Source of the DNA: an uncultured Pseudomonadota bacterium
GTDB lineage: Bacteria > Myxococcota_A > UBA796 > JAFGLY01
Direction: 5' to 3'
Length of the DNA stretch: 33,511 nt
NCBI GenBank assembly: GCA_937912125.1
Contig: CALDOK010000103.1
Coordinates: 1 to 33,511 of the forward strand
Below the pieces are notes generated by a model that was not told the DNA's origin, made no database searches, and worked only from the letters and a program-made list of their open reading frames with translations. This document shows, in pieces, positions 1-7,163 of this stretch; the stretch's first letter is position 1, and each line of letters opens with the position of its first letter. The translations under genes and the position numbers were made by a program.

Positions 1-51
1 GAGGCCGATTGGCCGAGACGATGACCATGGCCGGCAGAGACGCCTTGGGCG

Positions 52-573
52 TCAGCGCTCCGCCGCTGCGAGGATCAAGGCCTTCAGCTCGTCGTAGTCC
101 TCGCTGCGGCCGAGGTCGTTGTCGTTCAGGTTGTACATGCTGGACAGGTAGCCGTCGGGGTCCAGGATCCAGACGTCGCGCCACTGGGCGCCCCAGGCAT
201 CCCAGGCGCCCTGCTCGTGGGTGTCCTGCAGCCAGGGGATGTCAGCGTCGGAGGTGAAGGTCTCGTTGTAGCTGTCCTGCCCGATGACGTTGACCCCCAG
301 CAAGGCAGCCTGGTCCCCGAGATCCTGCTGCATGGCGTCCATGTGGCCGAACTGGCCACGGCAGTAGCCTCACGACCCGTGGCCGAAGTACCAGACGCTG
401 GGCGCTCCACGGAGGTCGCTGGGAGAGACGAGCCGGCCGTAGCTGGCGGAGCTGGGGTTGGCGTCTTCGAGGGAGAACTCCGGCACCGGCTCTCCGGTGT
501 CGAAGGCGGCCCCCTTGGGGCAGCCAACAACGAAGGCGAGGGCGGCCGCGGCGAGGGGAAGGCGAGGGGACAT
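52..573 (-). CDS. Putative selenocysteine-containing redoxin lipoprotein (in-frame TGA read as Sec)
   Basis: Reading through one in-frame TGA (372..370) gives a 173-residue protein. Residues 1-18 are a lipoprotein signal with lipobox V-V-G-C (Cys18). The next part resembles the start of AhpC/TSA and TlpA-type redoxins: 'PVPEFSLED', then 'DLRGAPSVWYFGH', the strand that leads into the active site. The active site reads S67-U68-G69-Y70-C71, so the TGA replaces the first, nucleophilic Cys of a C-x-x-C motif. After it the frame stays protein-like, with 'NVIGQDSYNETF', 'DIPWLQD' and 'RDVWILDPDG', to a normal TGA at 54..52. The ATG at 573 has AGGAG 7 bases upstream. Expected role: thiol/selenol redox chemistry on the periplasmic side of a membrane. 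The family and the Sec reading are inferred. The alternative is a 67-residue truncated product from a nonsense mutation, but the position of the codon and the hairpin after it argue against that. Confidence 0.8.
343..372 (-). promoter_or_regulatory. Candidate bacterial SECIS element after the in-frame UGA
   Basis: In the mRNA (minus strand) UGA is followed by 10 bases and then GUGGCC-AGUUC-GGCCAC, a perfect 6-bp stem with a 5-base loop (359..343). There are 16 bases between UGA and the apical loop, and a G is the second loop base. Bacterial SECIS elements are known to lie inside the coding region just after UGA, with a small G-containing apical loop bound by SelB. This hairpin meets those rules. 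Whether SelB binds it is not shown; selA, selB, selC and selD are not in the window. Confidence 0.65.
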
Positions 574-584
574 GGGGCGCTCCT

Positions 585-616
585 GAGTGCTCGACAACAA
601 TGAGTGCTCCACAACA
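585..616. repeat. Two 15-bp direct repeats upstream of the selenoprotein gene
   Basis: GAGTGCTCGACAACA (585-599) and GAGTGCTCCACAACA (602-616) differ at one base and start 17 bp apart. They fill the space between the ATG of the redoxin gene and the hairpin at 621-653, so they lie in its leader or promoter. On the coding strand each copy carries TTGTTG. They could be tandem operator sites or a local duplication. Confidence 0.6.
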
Positions 617-620
617 AGCT

Positions 621-653
621 GACCCGCCCCAGGCTTGACGCCAAGGGCGGGTC
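621..653 (-). terminator. Hairpin between the two lipoprotein genes, probable terminator
   Basis: GACCCGCCC (621-629) and GGGCGGGTC (645-653) form a perfect 9-bp stem. A further TTG/CAA pairing (635-637 with 642-644) can stack inside the loop. It lies 18 bp past the stop of the Asp-rich lipoprotein gene, as a minus-strand terminator would. Only a poor T-rich stretch (AGCTTGTTGT) follows it on that strand, so efficiency is uncertain. Confidence 0.5.
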
Positions 654-671
654 GTGGCTTTGGTGAGCTGG

Positions 672-1562
672 CTACTCGAGGCCGAACAGGTAGACGGAGT
701 TGAACCTGTAGTAGCCGTTCGTACGGCGGGAGATCTGATCGGTGGTGAGCAGATCTTCGCCGATGGCGGTGCCGTCGAGCTCGAAGGCGTAGCCATAGTG
801 GGACTGGGTGTCCATGATCTCGACGCCGTCGAGGAAGGTCTGGGAACCGAAGGTGTAGGGCTCCCACTCGCTGGCCCACTTCGAGCTACCGACCGCGGTG
901 ATGAAGAAGTCCACCAGGTCGCTGTCGGGCGCCTCGACCGACATCTCCCAGCCCCAGTCTTCGAAGGCCGCGTAAGGGTCGCTGCCCCACACGGAGGGGT
1001 CGAGCTCGCAGTCGGTGCCGTAGGAAGCCACGAGCGAGAAGTCCCAGTCGTACCAGGCTGCGCTGGAGGCGCTGGAGGCGGCGCTGGTGCTGGTCTCCCA
1101 CATCAGGATGCAGGAGTACTGGTCGTCGTAGTCATCGAAGTACTTGTCCGAGTACAGCTCGACGTAGAAGAGCGGCGGCATGTCGCTGCCCTTGTAGTCC
1201 ACCGAGGTCCAGCGGCCGTTGACCACGCCACCCTCGGCGCCCCAGGAGAAGTAGGTGGCGTCCAGGTAGGGATCGGTGTCGGCGTCTGCGTCGGCGTCTG
1301 CGTCGGCGTCTGCGTCGGCGTCTGCGTCTGCGTCGGCGTCGGCGTCTGCGTCTGCGTCGGTGTCAGTGTCGGTGTCCGCGTCTGCATCGGCGTCGGTGTC
1401 GGCCTCTTCGCATTCCGTCGAGCCGAAGCAGTCGGGATCATCGCAGTCGAGTGCCCCGTCGGCGTCGTTGTCGTTGCCGTCGGTGCACTCCCCGGGGAAG
1501 TAGCCCTCGGGCTTGCTGCAGGCGGCCAGGATCAGGAGAGTTGGCAGGATCATGCGCGTCAT
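672..1562 (-). CDS. Asp-rich lipoprotein with MopE-like metal-binding motif and Ala-Asp repeat
   Basis: A 296-residue putative lipoprotein. The start at 1562 puts a short signal peptide with lipobox L-A-A-C (Cys15) at the N terminus and has GAGG upstream; the frame is open to 1634 but the extra residues look non-coding. Residues 26-51 contain 'DGNDNDADG' followed by Cys/Asp-rich 'DCDDPDC', the calcium/copper-type motif common in surface lipoproteins of Myxococcota and called 'putative metal-binding motif'. Residues about 54-96 are almost only Ala-Asp and Thr-Asp dipeptides, a flexible acidic spacer. The remaining 200 residues are rich in Tyr, Trp, Ser and Asp and match no family I recognise. 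Likely location is the outer membrane surface; function unknown. Confidence 0.8.
   Translation of the reverse strand: MTRMILPTLLILAACSKPEGYFPGECTDGNDNDADGALDCDDPDCFGSTECEEADTDADADADTDTDTDADADADADADADADADADADADADADTDPYLDATYFSWGAEGGVVNGRWTSVDYKGSDMPPLFYVELYSDKYFDDYDDQYSCILMWETSTSAASSASSAAWYDWDFSLVASYGTDCELDPSVWGSDPYAAFEDWGWEMSVEAPDSDLVDFFITAVGSSKWASEWEPYTFGSQTFLDGVEIMDTQSHYGYAFELDGTAIGEDLLTTDQISRRTNGYYRFNSVYLFGLE
1272..1412. repeat. Imperfect hexamer repeat encoding the Ala-Asp tract
   Basis: About 140 bp built from the six-base words GTCGGC and GTCTGC (plus strand) with a few GTCGGT and GTCAGT variants. It lies inside the Asp-rich lipoprotein gene. Gain or loss of whole units keeps the frame and would only change spacer length. 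It is a coding microsatellite, not a CRISPR: there are no unique spacers. Confidence 0.85.
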
Positions 1563-1653
1563 GGGTGCCTCGCGTACGGGTGAACGCGGGAACATTAGCG
1601 CGGAACCGGCGCATGCGGTAGCTGTTTCGGCCAAGGTGGATCACCCGGCGGTC

Positions 1654-2748
1654 ATGCCCATGGACAGCTCCCAGACCAGGCCCGTGTCTCCCCTCCGCCA
1701 CGGGGGTTGGGTGCTGTTGGTGGCGCTGCTGCTTTGCCTGCCGGTGTTGGGTTGGCGGGGCATGTCCTGGTGGGCCCAGCGTGGCTCGTCGGCGGTGGGC
1801 GACGGGCAGGATCCGGCCAGCTACGGCTTCGATCTGACCAACCTGGACGTGCCGCCGGCGCTGCTGGTGGCCGGCGGCCTGCCCCGCGAGGGTCTGCGCT
1901 CCCTGGACCACCCCGCATTTCTGGCCCTGGAGCAGGTGGCGGCGCTCAACCCAGGCGGCCATGGCGGCAAGTTCATGGTCAGCAGCGACCGCGTGGTGGG
2001 GCTGAACCAGAGTGAACAGGCCCGTGCCTACCCGCTGCACCTGCTGCAGTGGTACGAGCTGGCCAACGACACCCTGGACGGGATCCCTGTGCTGGTGACC
2101 TACAGCCCCCTGGTGGACGGCGTGGCCGTGTTCCGCAGGCCCGTGGGAGCTGACGGTCAGCCCCTGGTCTTCGCGTCGAGCGGCTTGGTGTACCAGAGCG
2201 AGCAGCTGGCCTTCGACCGCGCCAGCGAGAGCCTGTGGAGCCCCTTGCTCGGACGCGCCGTCGCAGGGCCCGCTCGAGGCCAGCAGCTGGAGCGCCTGCC
2301 CCACGCGCTGGTGAGCTGGGGCCAGTGGAAGGACCAGAACCCAGACACCCTGCTGCTGGCCCGGGACGAGGCCGTGCGCAAGCGCCGCAAGCGCAACCCC
2401 TACGGCAGCTACTTCGGATCGGACATCCTGCGCTTCCCCGTGGAGCCGGTGCCGGACGGCGTCCACGGTCGCCTCAAGCAGCGGGCGACGGTGCTGGCGG
2501 CGGGAGGCGAGCGGGTGGTGCTGCTGCACGGGCTGGTGGCGGCGCTGCCCGGTGAGCGGGCCTGTGTCCGCCTGGGCGACCAGCTCGTGGTCGCGCGCCA
2601 TGATCAGGGGTCGGACTCCCTGGCGCTGGAGGCTGGAGTCGTGGACTGGTCGGCCCAGGCCTTCTGGTTCGCCTGGTTCGCCACGCACCCCGAGGACCGC
2701 GTGCTGGGGGAAGCGGAGCTGGGCTGCCAGCCAGAGTGGGCCCGCTAA
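1654..2748 (+). CDS. DUF3179-family membrane-anchored protein
   Basis: A 364-residue protein with one N-terminal membrane segment ('WVLLVALLLCLPVLGW') and a long extracytoplasmic part. The pattern 'DGIPVLVTYSPLVDGVAVFRR', then 'ASSGLVYQSEQLAFDRASESLWSPLLG', then 'LVSWGQWKDQNPDTLLL' is what I know of DUF3179, a family of unknown function. Most members I recall have Cys-Pro-Leu-Cys where this one has Ser-Pro-Leu-Val, so a thiol or metal site may be lost. ATG 1654 is chosen because the open frame upstream overlaps the lipoprotein gene on the other strand; ATG 1660 is equally possible and no strong ribosome binding site decides. It ends tail to tail with the ferritin-like gene, sharing 4 bp. Confidence 0.72.
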   Translation: MPMDSSQTRPVSPLRHGGWVLLVALLLCLPVLGWRGMSWWAQRGSSAVGDGQDPASYGFDLTNLDVPPALLVAGGLPREGLRSLDHPAFLALEQVAALNPGGHGGKFMVSSDRVVGLNQSEQARAYPLHLLQWYELANDTLDGIPVLVTYSPLVDGVAVFRRPVGADGQPLVFASSGLVYQSEQLAFDRASESLWSPLLGRAVAGPARGQQLERLPHALVSWGQWKDQNPDTLLLARDEAVRKRRKRNPYGSYFGSDILRFPVEPVPDGVHGRLKQRATVLAAGGERVVLLHGLVAALPGERACVRLGDQLVVARHDQGSDSLALEAGVVDWSAQAFWFAWFATHPEDRVLGEAELGCQPEWAR

Positions 2749-3212
2749 GGAGATGCCTCGGGGGAGCTGGACGCCTCCATCCTCTGGAGCAGACCCTCGA
2801 GCATCTCGGCGTGGTGCTGCTCGGTCAGCGCTAGGTGCGTGAAGAGCTCCTGCACCTCGCCCTCGGTCTCCGAGCCCATGCAGGCGTAGGTGTAGGCTGC
2901 GTGTTTCTCGGACTCGAGGGCGATCTCCACGGCCTCGCGCAGGTCCATCGTCTCCTCGCCACGCTCCTGGTCCGGCTCCTGCGCATCGCCCGCGTGCAGG
3001 GTCAGGATGCGGGACCAGTCGATGGTCTTGGCGCGCTCACCGCGGGCCATGGCCAGGAGGGTGTCGGCGTGCTGTTCCTCCTCGCCAGCCATCTCCATCA
3101 GGAAGGCCTGGGCTTCGAGGTCGTCGGTCATCTTCGCGACCATCCGGTAGAACGCGGCGCCTTGGCGCTCGGCTTCGATGGCCCGCTCGAGGGCCTCCTG
3201 CATCGACAACAT
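2745..3212 (-). CDS. Ferritin-like / rubrerythrin-type diiron protein
   Basis: A 155-residue, all-helical protein with two matching halves. The first has 'EAERQGAAFY' and later 'EEEQHADTL'; the second has 'ESEKHAAYTY' and 'LTEQHHAEML'. These paired Glu and Glu-x-x-His signatures are the iron ligands of the ferritin-like diiron fold (YciF/rubrerythrin class). No rubredoxin Cys4 domain is present. Likely role: iron binding or peroxide removal in the cytoplasm. ATG 3212 has AAGGAG 6 bases upstream. It lies 87 bp behind ccoS on the same strand with no clear terminator between, so it may be the last gene of the cbb3 transcript. Exact substrate is unknown. Confidence 0.75.
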   Translation of the reverse strand: MLSMQEALERAIEAERQGAAFYRMVAKMTDDLEAQAFLMEMAGEEEQHADTLLAMARGERAKTIDWSRILTLHAGDAQEPDQERGEETMDLREAVEIALESEKHAAYTYACMGSETEGEVQELFTHLALTEQHHAEMLEGLLQRMEASSSPEASP

Positions 3213-3299
3213 CAGGGCTCCTTCTCTTCCTCTCGTCCCCCTTAATTTGCTGGGAGCATCCGCGACGCCGATGGCGCTCTCGGGGCTGGGTGAGCACGC

Positions 3300-3458
3300 T
3301 CACGGTGCCGGAGGCGGCTCGTCCTGGTCATGGAGGATTCGCACCGCCGGAGTGTCCAGGTCGTCGAACTGACCGCGACGCATGGCCCACCAGAAGGCCG
3401 TGAGCGACGCCGACACCAGGATCAGGGCGACGGGGAGGGCGATGTAGAGGATGGACAT
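3300..3458 (-). CDS. ccoS: cbb3-type oxidase assembly protein CcoS
   Basis: A 52-residue protein: 'MSILYIALPVALILVSASLTAFWWAMRRGQFDDLDTP' in outline, that is one membrane helix followed at once by the family signature 'GQFDDLD' and an acidic, proline-rich tail. CcoS is known to be needed for cofactor insertion into cbb3 oxidases, working with the CcoI ATPase. The gene starts inside the end of ccoI and overlaps it by 37 bp in another frame, so translation is probably coupled. Length and motif fit the family closely. It is easily missed because it is short and embedded. Confidence 0.92.
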   Translation of the reverse strand: MSILYIALPVALILVSASLTAFWWAMRRGQFDDLDTPAVRILHDQDEPPPAP

Positions 3459-5866
3459 GGCGTGTCTGGGAAGCTCCGGGAGCGGTAGGACAAGGTAACC
3501 ACCGTCAGCGAGCTCAAGGGCATCAACACCGCGGCCACCAGTGGGGTGATCACGCCGCTCATGGCCAGGCTGGCTCCCACCAGGTTGTAGATCAGGGAGA
3601 CGATCAGGTTGCGGCGGATGATGCGCATGGTGGCGTTCGCACCATCCAGCAGCTCGATCAGGGGCTCCAGGCCCGGGCGGGTGAGGTAGACGTCGGCCGC
3701 AGCCAGGCTGGCCTCAGCGCCTCCGTGGACCGCGACGCCCACCGTGGCAGCCGACAGCGCGGCTGCATCGTTCACGCCGTCGCCCACCATGATCACAGGG
3801 CGTTCACCCGCGGACGCCTCCACCCTGGCCAGCTTCTGCTCCGGGCTGACGGAGCCGTGGGCGTGGTCGTCGGGAAGGCCCAGCTGTCGCGCCAGCTCAG
3901 CCACCACCATGGGGTGGTCGCCACTGAGGACCCCGATGCTCCAGCCCCGGGCTCGCAGCTGCCGCAGCGCCTCACCGGCTTCGGCGCGGATGGGGTCTCC
4001 GCAGCCCGCGATGGCCTGGGCGCGGCCGTTAGCGGCGATCAACACCGGGCTGATGCCCTCGCGGGCCCAGGTGTCGGCGGTGACCCCGAGCTTGGGAGGC
4101 ACCACCACGCCGCGCTCCACCAGCCAGGCCCTGGAACCCACATGAAGCCGAGCCCCGTCGACCTCGCCCTCTACGCCGCGGGGGGCCACGACGACGGTGC
4201 CTGCGCTGGGGAGTTGGCCGGCGCCAGCGGCCTCTACCAGCGCCCGCGCCACCGGGTGCGCCACCTCGCGCTCGAGGGCAGCGGCCGCGGCCAGCCAGCG
4301 GTCTTCACCCTGCCAGCGCAGCATCGCGGTGCGGCCCTCGGTCAGGGTGCCGGTCTTGTCCAGCCAGGCATGCCCCGGTCGGCTCAGGGCCTCGAGGGCC
4401 TCGCCCCCCTTGATGAGGATGCCGCGTCGAGCCGCGCGCCCCACCGAGGCCACCAGGGCCAGGGGGGTGGCCAGGCCCAGGGCGCAGGGGCAGGTGACGA
4501 TCAACAACGCCACCGCGTTCTCCACGGCGCGCGCCGGGTCCAGCCACAGCCAGAGGGCCAGGGTCACCGCGGCCAGGCCGATGACCGCCACCACGAACCC
4601 CGCGGCCACCCGATCGGCCAGGCGCTCCACAGGCGCCCGCCGCTCGGCTGCGCGCTCCACCAGCGCCAACAGCCGCCCGAGCCTGGTGGCCTCGCCGGTG
4701 GTCTCGACCTCCACCACGACCGCCGCGCTCATGTTGGTGGTACCCGCCTGGACCCTCTCGCCCTGGGCGATGGGCACAGGCCGGGACTCGCCTGTGAGCA
4801 CCGCCAGATCGAAGGTGGAGCTGCCATCGACCAAGACCCCGTCGGCGGGCACGGTCTCACCGGCGAGCACCCGCACCTTCTCGCCTTGCCGCAGGCTCTC
4901 TACCGGGACGTCCCGGGTGAGCTCGCCCTCGACCCGGTGGGCCACGGCGGGGGTGAGGGAGAAGAGCTGCTCCACGGCGTCATGGGCCCGACGGCGCTGG
5001 CGGTGTTGCAGCCAGCGCCCCACCAGGAGCAGGAACACGAGCACGCTGACCGTGTCGAAGTAGACCTCGCCCGCGCCCCGCACCGTGTTGACCGCGCCCC
5101 AGAGGGTACCCGCGGTGATGCCGATGGCGATGGGCAGGTCCATATGGGCCCGCCGAGCCCGCAGGGCGCCGAAGGCACCCTTCAGGAAGCCTCGACCGGG
5201 CCCGAACACGATCACCAGGGTGAGGGCCAGGGAGGCCCAGCGGAACAGCGCGCGATGCTGGGGCTCGATGCCCGCGAAGCCTCCGCTGTACAGGGCGAAG
5301 GCGAAGAGCATCACGTTGCCGGCCAGGGCACCCGCGATGCCGATGCGCAGCAGGTGGCGCCGGTCCTCGGATCTGCGGCGGTCCCGCTGGCTGGAGCCAC
5401 TGGCGGGCCGTGGCGGGTAGCCCAGGCCGTCCAGGGTGCGGGCCAGCTCGGACAGGGTGGTCCGGCGAGGATCCCAGCTCAGCTGCACCACGCCCCGGCG
5501 CAGCTCCAGCCGGGCTTCATGGCAGCCCTCGCGCAGGAAGGGCAGGCGCTCCACCAGCCAGACGCAGGCGGCGCAGTGTACGTCGCTCAGGTACAGCTCG
5601 GTGCGCAGCAAGCCCCCAGGCAGCCCCTGCACATGCACCGCGTGGAAGGTGGCATCGTCCAGCTCGTCGTAGCTGCGCCCGGTGGGCTTGGCCGGGCTGG
5701 CACCCTCGGCGTCCCGCATGGTGTAGTACCGATCCAGCCCACAGGCCGCGATGGCCCCGGCCACCGTCTCGCAGCCTTGGCAGCAATAGGCGGGCTCACC
5801 GGAGGGGGTGGCTCGATCCGCGGGAACAGGCAGGCCGCAGTGGGCGCAGAGGACGGGCTCGGCCAC
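3422..5866 (-). CDS. ccoI: Copper-transporting P-type ATPase CcoI (FixI)
   Basis: An 814-residue P1B-type ATPase. The N terminus has Cys-rich metal sites (C-A-H-C at 7-10, C-C-Q-G-C near 30) typical of the extra binding domain of CcoI/FixI, then an HMA-like domain with C-A-A-C near 99. Core motifs follow in order: T-G-E-S near 357, the transmembrane C-P-C near 459, D-K-T-G-T-L-T near 502 with the phosphorylated Asp, an H-P dipeptide, and G-D-G-V-N-D near 695. It should export copper across the inner membrane for the CuB site of the cbb3 oxidase. The start is GTG with a weak ribosome site. Its gene follows the TauE-like gene and overlaps ccoS by 37 bp, the usual ccoGHIS order. Confidence 0.95.
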   Translation of the reverse strand: MAEPVLCAHCGLPVPADRATPSGEPAYCCQGCETVAGAIAACGLDRYYTMRDAEGASPAKPTGRSYDELDDATFHAVHVQGLPGGLLRTELYLSDVHCAACVWLVERLPFLREGCHEARLELRRGVVQLSWDPRRTTLSELARTLDGLGYPPRPASGSSQRDRRRSEDRRHLLRIGIAGALAGNVMLFAFALYSGGFAGIEPQHRALFRWASLALTLVIVFGPGRGFLKGAFGALRARRAHMDLPIAIGITAGTLWGAVNTVRGAGEVYFDTVSVLVFLLLVGRWLQHRQRRRAHDAVEQLFSLTPAVAHRVEGELTRDVPVESLRQGEKVRVLAGETVPADGVLVDGSSTFDLAVLTGESRPVPIAQGERVQAGTTNMSAAVVVEVETTGEATRLGRLLALVERAAERRAPVERLADRVAAGFVVAVIGLAAVTLALWLWLDPARAVENAVALLIVTCPCALGLATPLALVASVGRAARRGILIKGGEALEALSRPGHAWLDKTGTLTEGRTAMLRWQGEDRWLAAAAALEREVAHPVARALVEAAGAGQLPSAGTVVVAPRGVEGEVDGARLHVGSRAWLVERGVVVPPKLGVTADTWAREGISPVLIAANGRAQAIAGCGDPIRAEAGEALRQLRARGWSIGVLSGDHPMVVAELARQLGLPDDHAHGSVSPEQKLARVEASAGERPVIMVGDGVNDAAALSAATVGVAVHGGAEASLAAADVYLTRPGLEPLIELLDGANATMRIIRRNLIVSLIYNLVGASLAMSGVITPLVAAVLMPLSSLTVVTLSYRSRSFPDTPCPSSTSPSPSP

Positions 5867-5881
5867 CGATCACCCCCGGCC

Positions 5882-5902
5882 CCTCTCCCCTTGGGGGAGA
5901 GG
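5882..5902. repeat. Perfect GC-rich hairpin between the TauE-like gene and ccoI
   Basis: CCTCTCCCC (5882-5890) and GGGGAGAGG (5894-5902) form a 9-bp perfect stem with a 3-base loop in the 56-bp gap. Short CCCCTCTCCCC-type palindromes occur as dispersed intergenic repeats in many genomes. Here it could attenuate or protect the transcript between the two genes. No T-run follows on either strand, so a simple terminator is less likely. Confidence 0.6.
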
Positions 5903-5922
5903 AGAGCGAGGCGAGCTGGCGC

Positions 5923-6672
5923 TCAGTGCTTGCAGGGACATGGCGCTGCCGCATCGGGCATGGTCCCCGCGGGCTGCTGGGCTTGCATGGCGGGCATGGT
6001 GATGCGGCCAGCGAGGGCGGTGACGCCCACGACCATCAGCAGGATGGCGGTGGCGGTGGGGAGGTGGTTGCGGAGGCTGCCGGCGATCAGCTGGACCCCC
6101 AGCCCGACGCCCAGGAGGGCGGGCACGGTGCCCAGCCAGAAGGCCAGCATCACGGCGGCACCTGCCGCGGGTGAGCCCGCCCCCGCGGCGCTGATGACGA
6201 AGGCGTAGAGCCAGCCACAGGGCAGCACCGCGCTGACCGCGCCCACCAGCAGGGATCGCTGGAGTGGGCCCTGGCGCGTGGCCAGCTCCAGGCCCGCCTG
6301 GACCCAGCGCTGGACGTGGCCTCCGGTGATGCGTCGCTCGAGGCGTCGCAGCCAGCCGAGCGGGATGCCTCGGGCCCTGGCCAAGGCCACAGCACCGAAG
6401 AGCACCATGCCCAAGCCCGCCACCACGGCGGCGAGGCGGCTGACCCCGAGCACGCCGCCACCCAGGTCCACGGCAGCGCCCAGAGCGCCGCTGATGGCCC
6501 CCAGGAGCATGTACGCCAGGCCCCGAGAGCCGTGGTAGCTCAGCTGGGCCAGGGCCCGGCCACCCGGCGGCGCGCTGCCGGCGGCGAAGGCCACCAGGCC
6601 TCCGCACATGCCCACGCAGTGCAGCGACCCCACCAAGCTGGCCACCAGCACCGCGGACAGGACGGAGATCAC
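5923..6672 (-). CDS. DsbD_2/TauE-like membrane protein of the ccoGHIS cluster
   Basis: A 249-residue, multi-span membrane protein. The N terminus has 'GSLHCVGMCGG', the signature of the DsbD_2/TauE-SafE-like proteins that regularly sit between ccoH/fixH and ccoI. Further helices follow, including 'LPCGWLYAF', another conserved Cys site. The family is thought to act in copper handling or redox support of oxidase assembly, but its substrate is not settled. The last residues are Met-rich and end in C-P-C-K-H, a possible metal-binding tail. The GTG start overlaps the stop of ccoH (GTGA, 4 bp), which fixes the start; longer versions of the frame run into ccoH. Confidence 0.85.
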   Translation of the reverse strand: MISVLSAVLVASLVGSLHCVGMCGGLVAFAAGSAPPGGRALAQLSYHGSRGLAYMLLGAISGALGAAVDLGGGVLGVSRLAAVVAGLGMVLFGAVALARARGIPLGWLRRLERRITGGHVQRWVQAGLELATRQGPLQRSLLVGAVSAVLPCGWLYAFVISAAGAGSPAAGAAVMLAFWLGTVPALLGVGLGVQLIAGSLRNHLPTATAILLMVVGVTALAGRITMPAMQAQQPAGTMPDAAAPCPCKH

Positions 6673-7163
6673 GGCGCGTCCTGGCGTGGCGGGGGGGCGC
6701 TGCCCACCGGGAGCCACAGCTTCTGTCGCTGCTCGAAGTGGTCTGTTCCCCGGCTGAGCTCCAGCTCGAGCTGCCACCACCCGGGACGGTCGTCGCCGAT
6801 GGGGATCGCGAGCCTGCCCGCGTCGTCCCCCTGCACAGCGCCTTCGTAGCGCTGCTGGGGGTGTCCGTTGTGGTAGGCGACGAAGCGACCCTGGACCGGG
6901 CCCGGGGCGCCCTCGAGCTGAAGCTCCAGGATCATCGCGCTGGCTTCGACGGTCGTGCCCGTGGCGGTGATGTCCCAGCCCAGGGCCTCGCTGGCGCGCA
7001 GATCGGCGCTGTGTTCGTCCCAGGCCTGGGCCTTGGCGTCGTAGTCGGCCACCGCCGCGAAGCTGTCATCCCCGAGGGCGTAGAACAGCGTGGCGCCCTG
7101 CACCAGCACCGTGGTGCCGATGAACACGAAGACCAGGCCGGGCCAGGGGAAGAAGCGCTTCAC
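6669..7163 (-). CDS. ccoH: FixH/CcoH family cbb3 assembly protein
   Basis: A 164-residue protein with one N-terminal membrane helix ('GLVFVFIGTTVLVQGATLFYA') and a periplasmic beta-rich domain. The segment 'DYDAKAQAWDEHSADLRASEALGWDI' matches the 'Y..ka..wd......a...lGW' pattern of FixH, and the rest fits its Ig-like fold. FixH/CcoH stabilises cbb3 oxidase during assembly. The gene begins with GTG and overlaps the ccoG stop by 4 bp; its own stop overlaps the next gene by 4 bp. Position between ccoG and ccoI is the usual one. The sequence is diverged, so the assignment rests on topology, motif and context together. Confidence 0.85.
   Translation of the reverse strand: MKRFFPWPGLVFVFIGTTVLVQGATLFYALGDDSFAAVADYDAKAQAWDEHSADLRASEALGWDITATGTTVEASAMILELQLEGAPGPVQGRFVAYHNGHPQQRYEGAVQGDDAGRLAIPIGDDRPGWWQLELELSRGTDHFEQRQKLWLPVGSAPPPRQDAP

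Noticed and set aside
1-28. Possible start of another minus-strand gene (ATG at 28, 'MVIVSANRP')
   Set aside because: Only nine codons are visible, with no clear ribosome site. It may be real but cannot be supported from this window.
52-342. Separate short gene starting at an internal ATG (342) after the TGA
   Set aside because: It has no ribosome site, starts in the middle of the redoxin fold and lacks the active-site strand. The read-through protein explains both pieces.
1272-1412. CRISPR-like array
   Set aside because: The repeat unit is 6 bp with no unique spacers, and it is the coding sequence of an Ala-Asp tract.
3725-6208. Very long plus-strand open frame opposite ccoI and the TauE-like gene
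   Set aside because: Composition is Gly/Gln/His/Arg-rich with no motif. It mirrors codon positions of well-recognised genes on the other strand, as usual in high-GC DNA.
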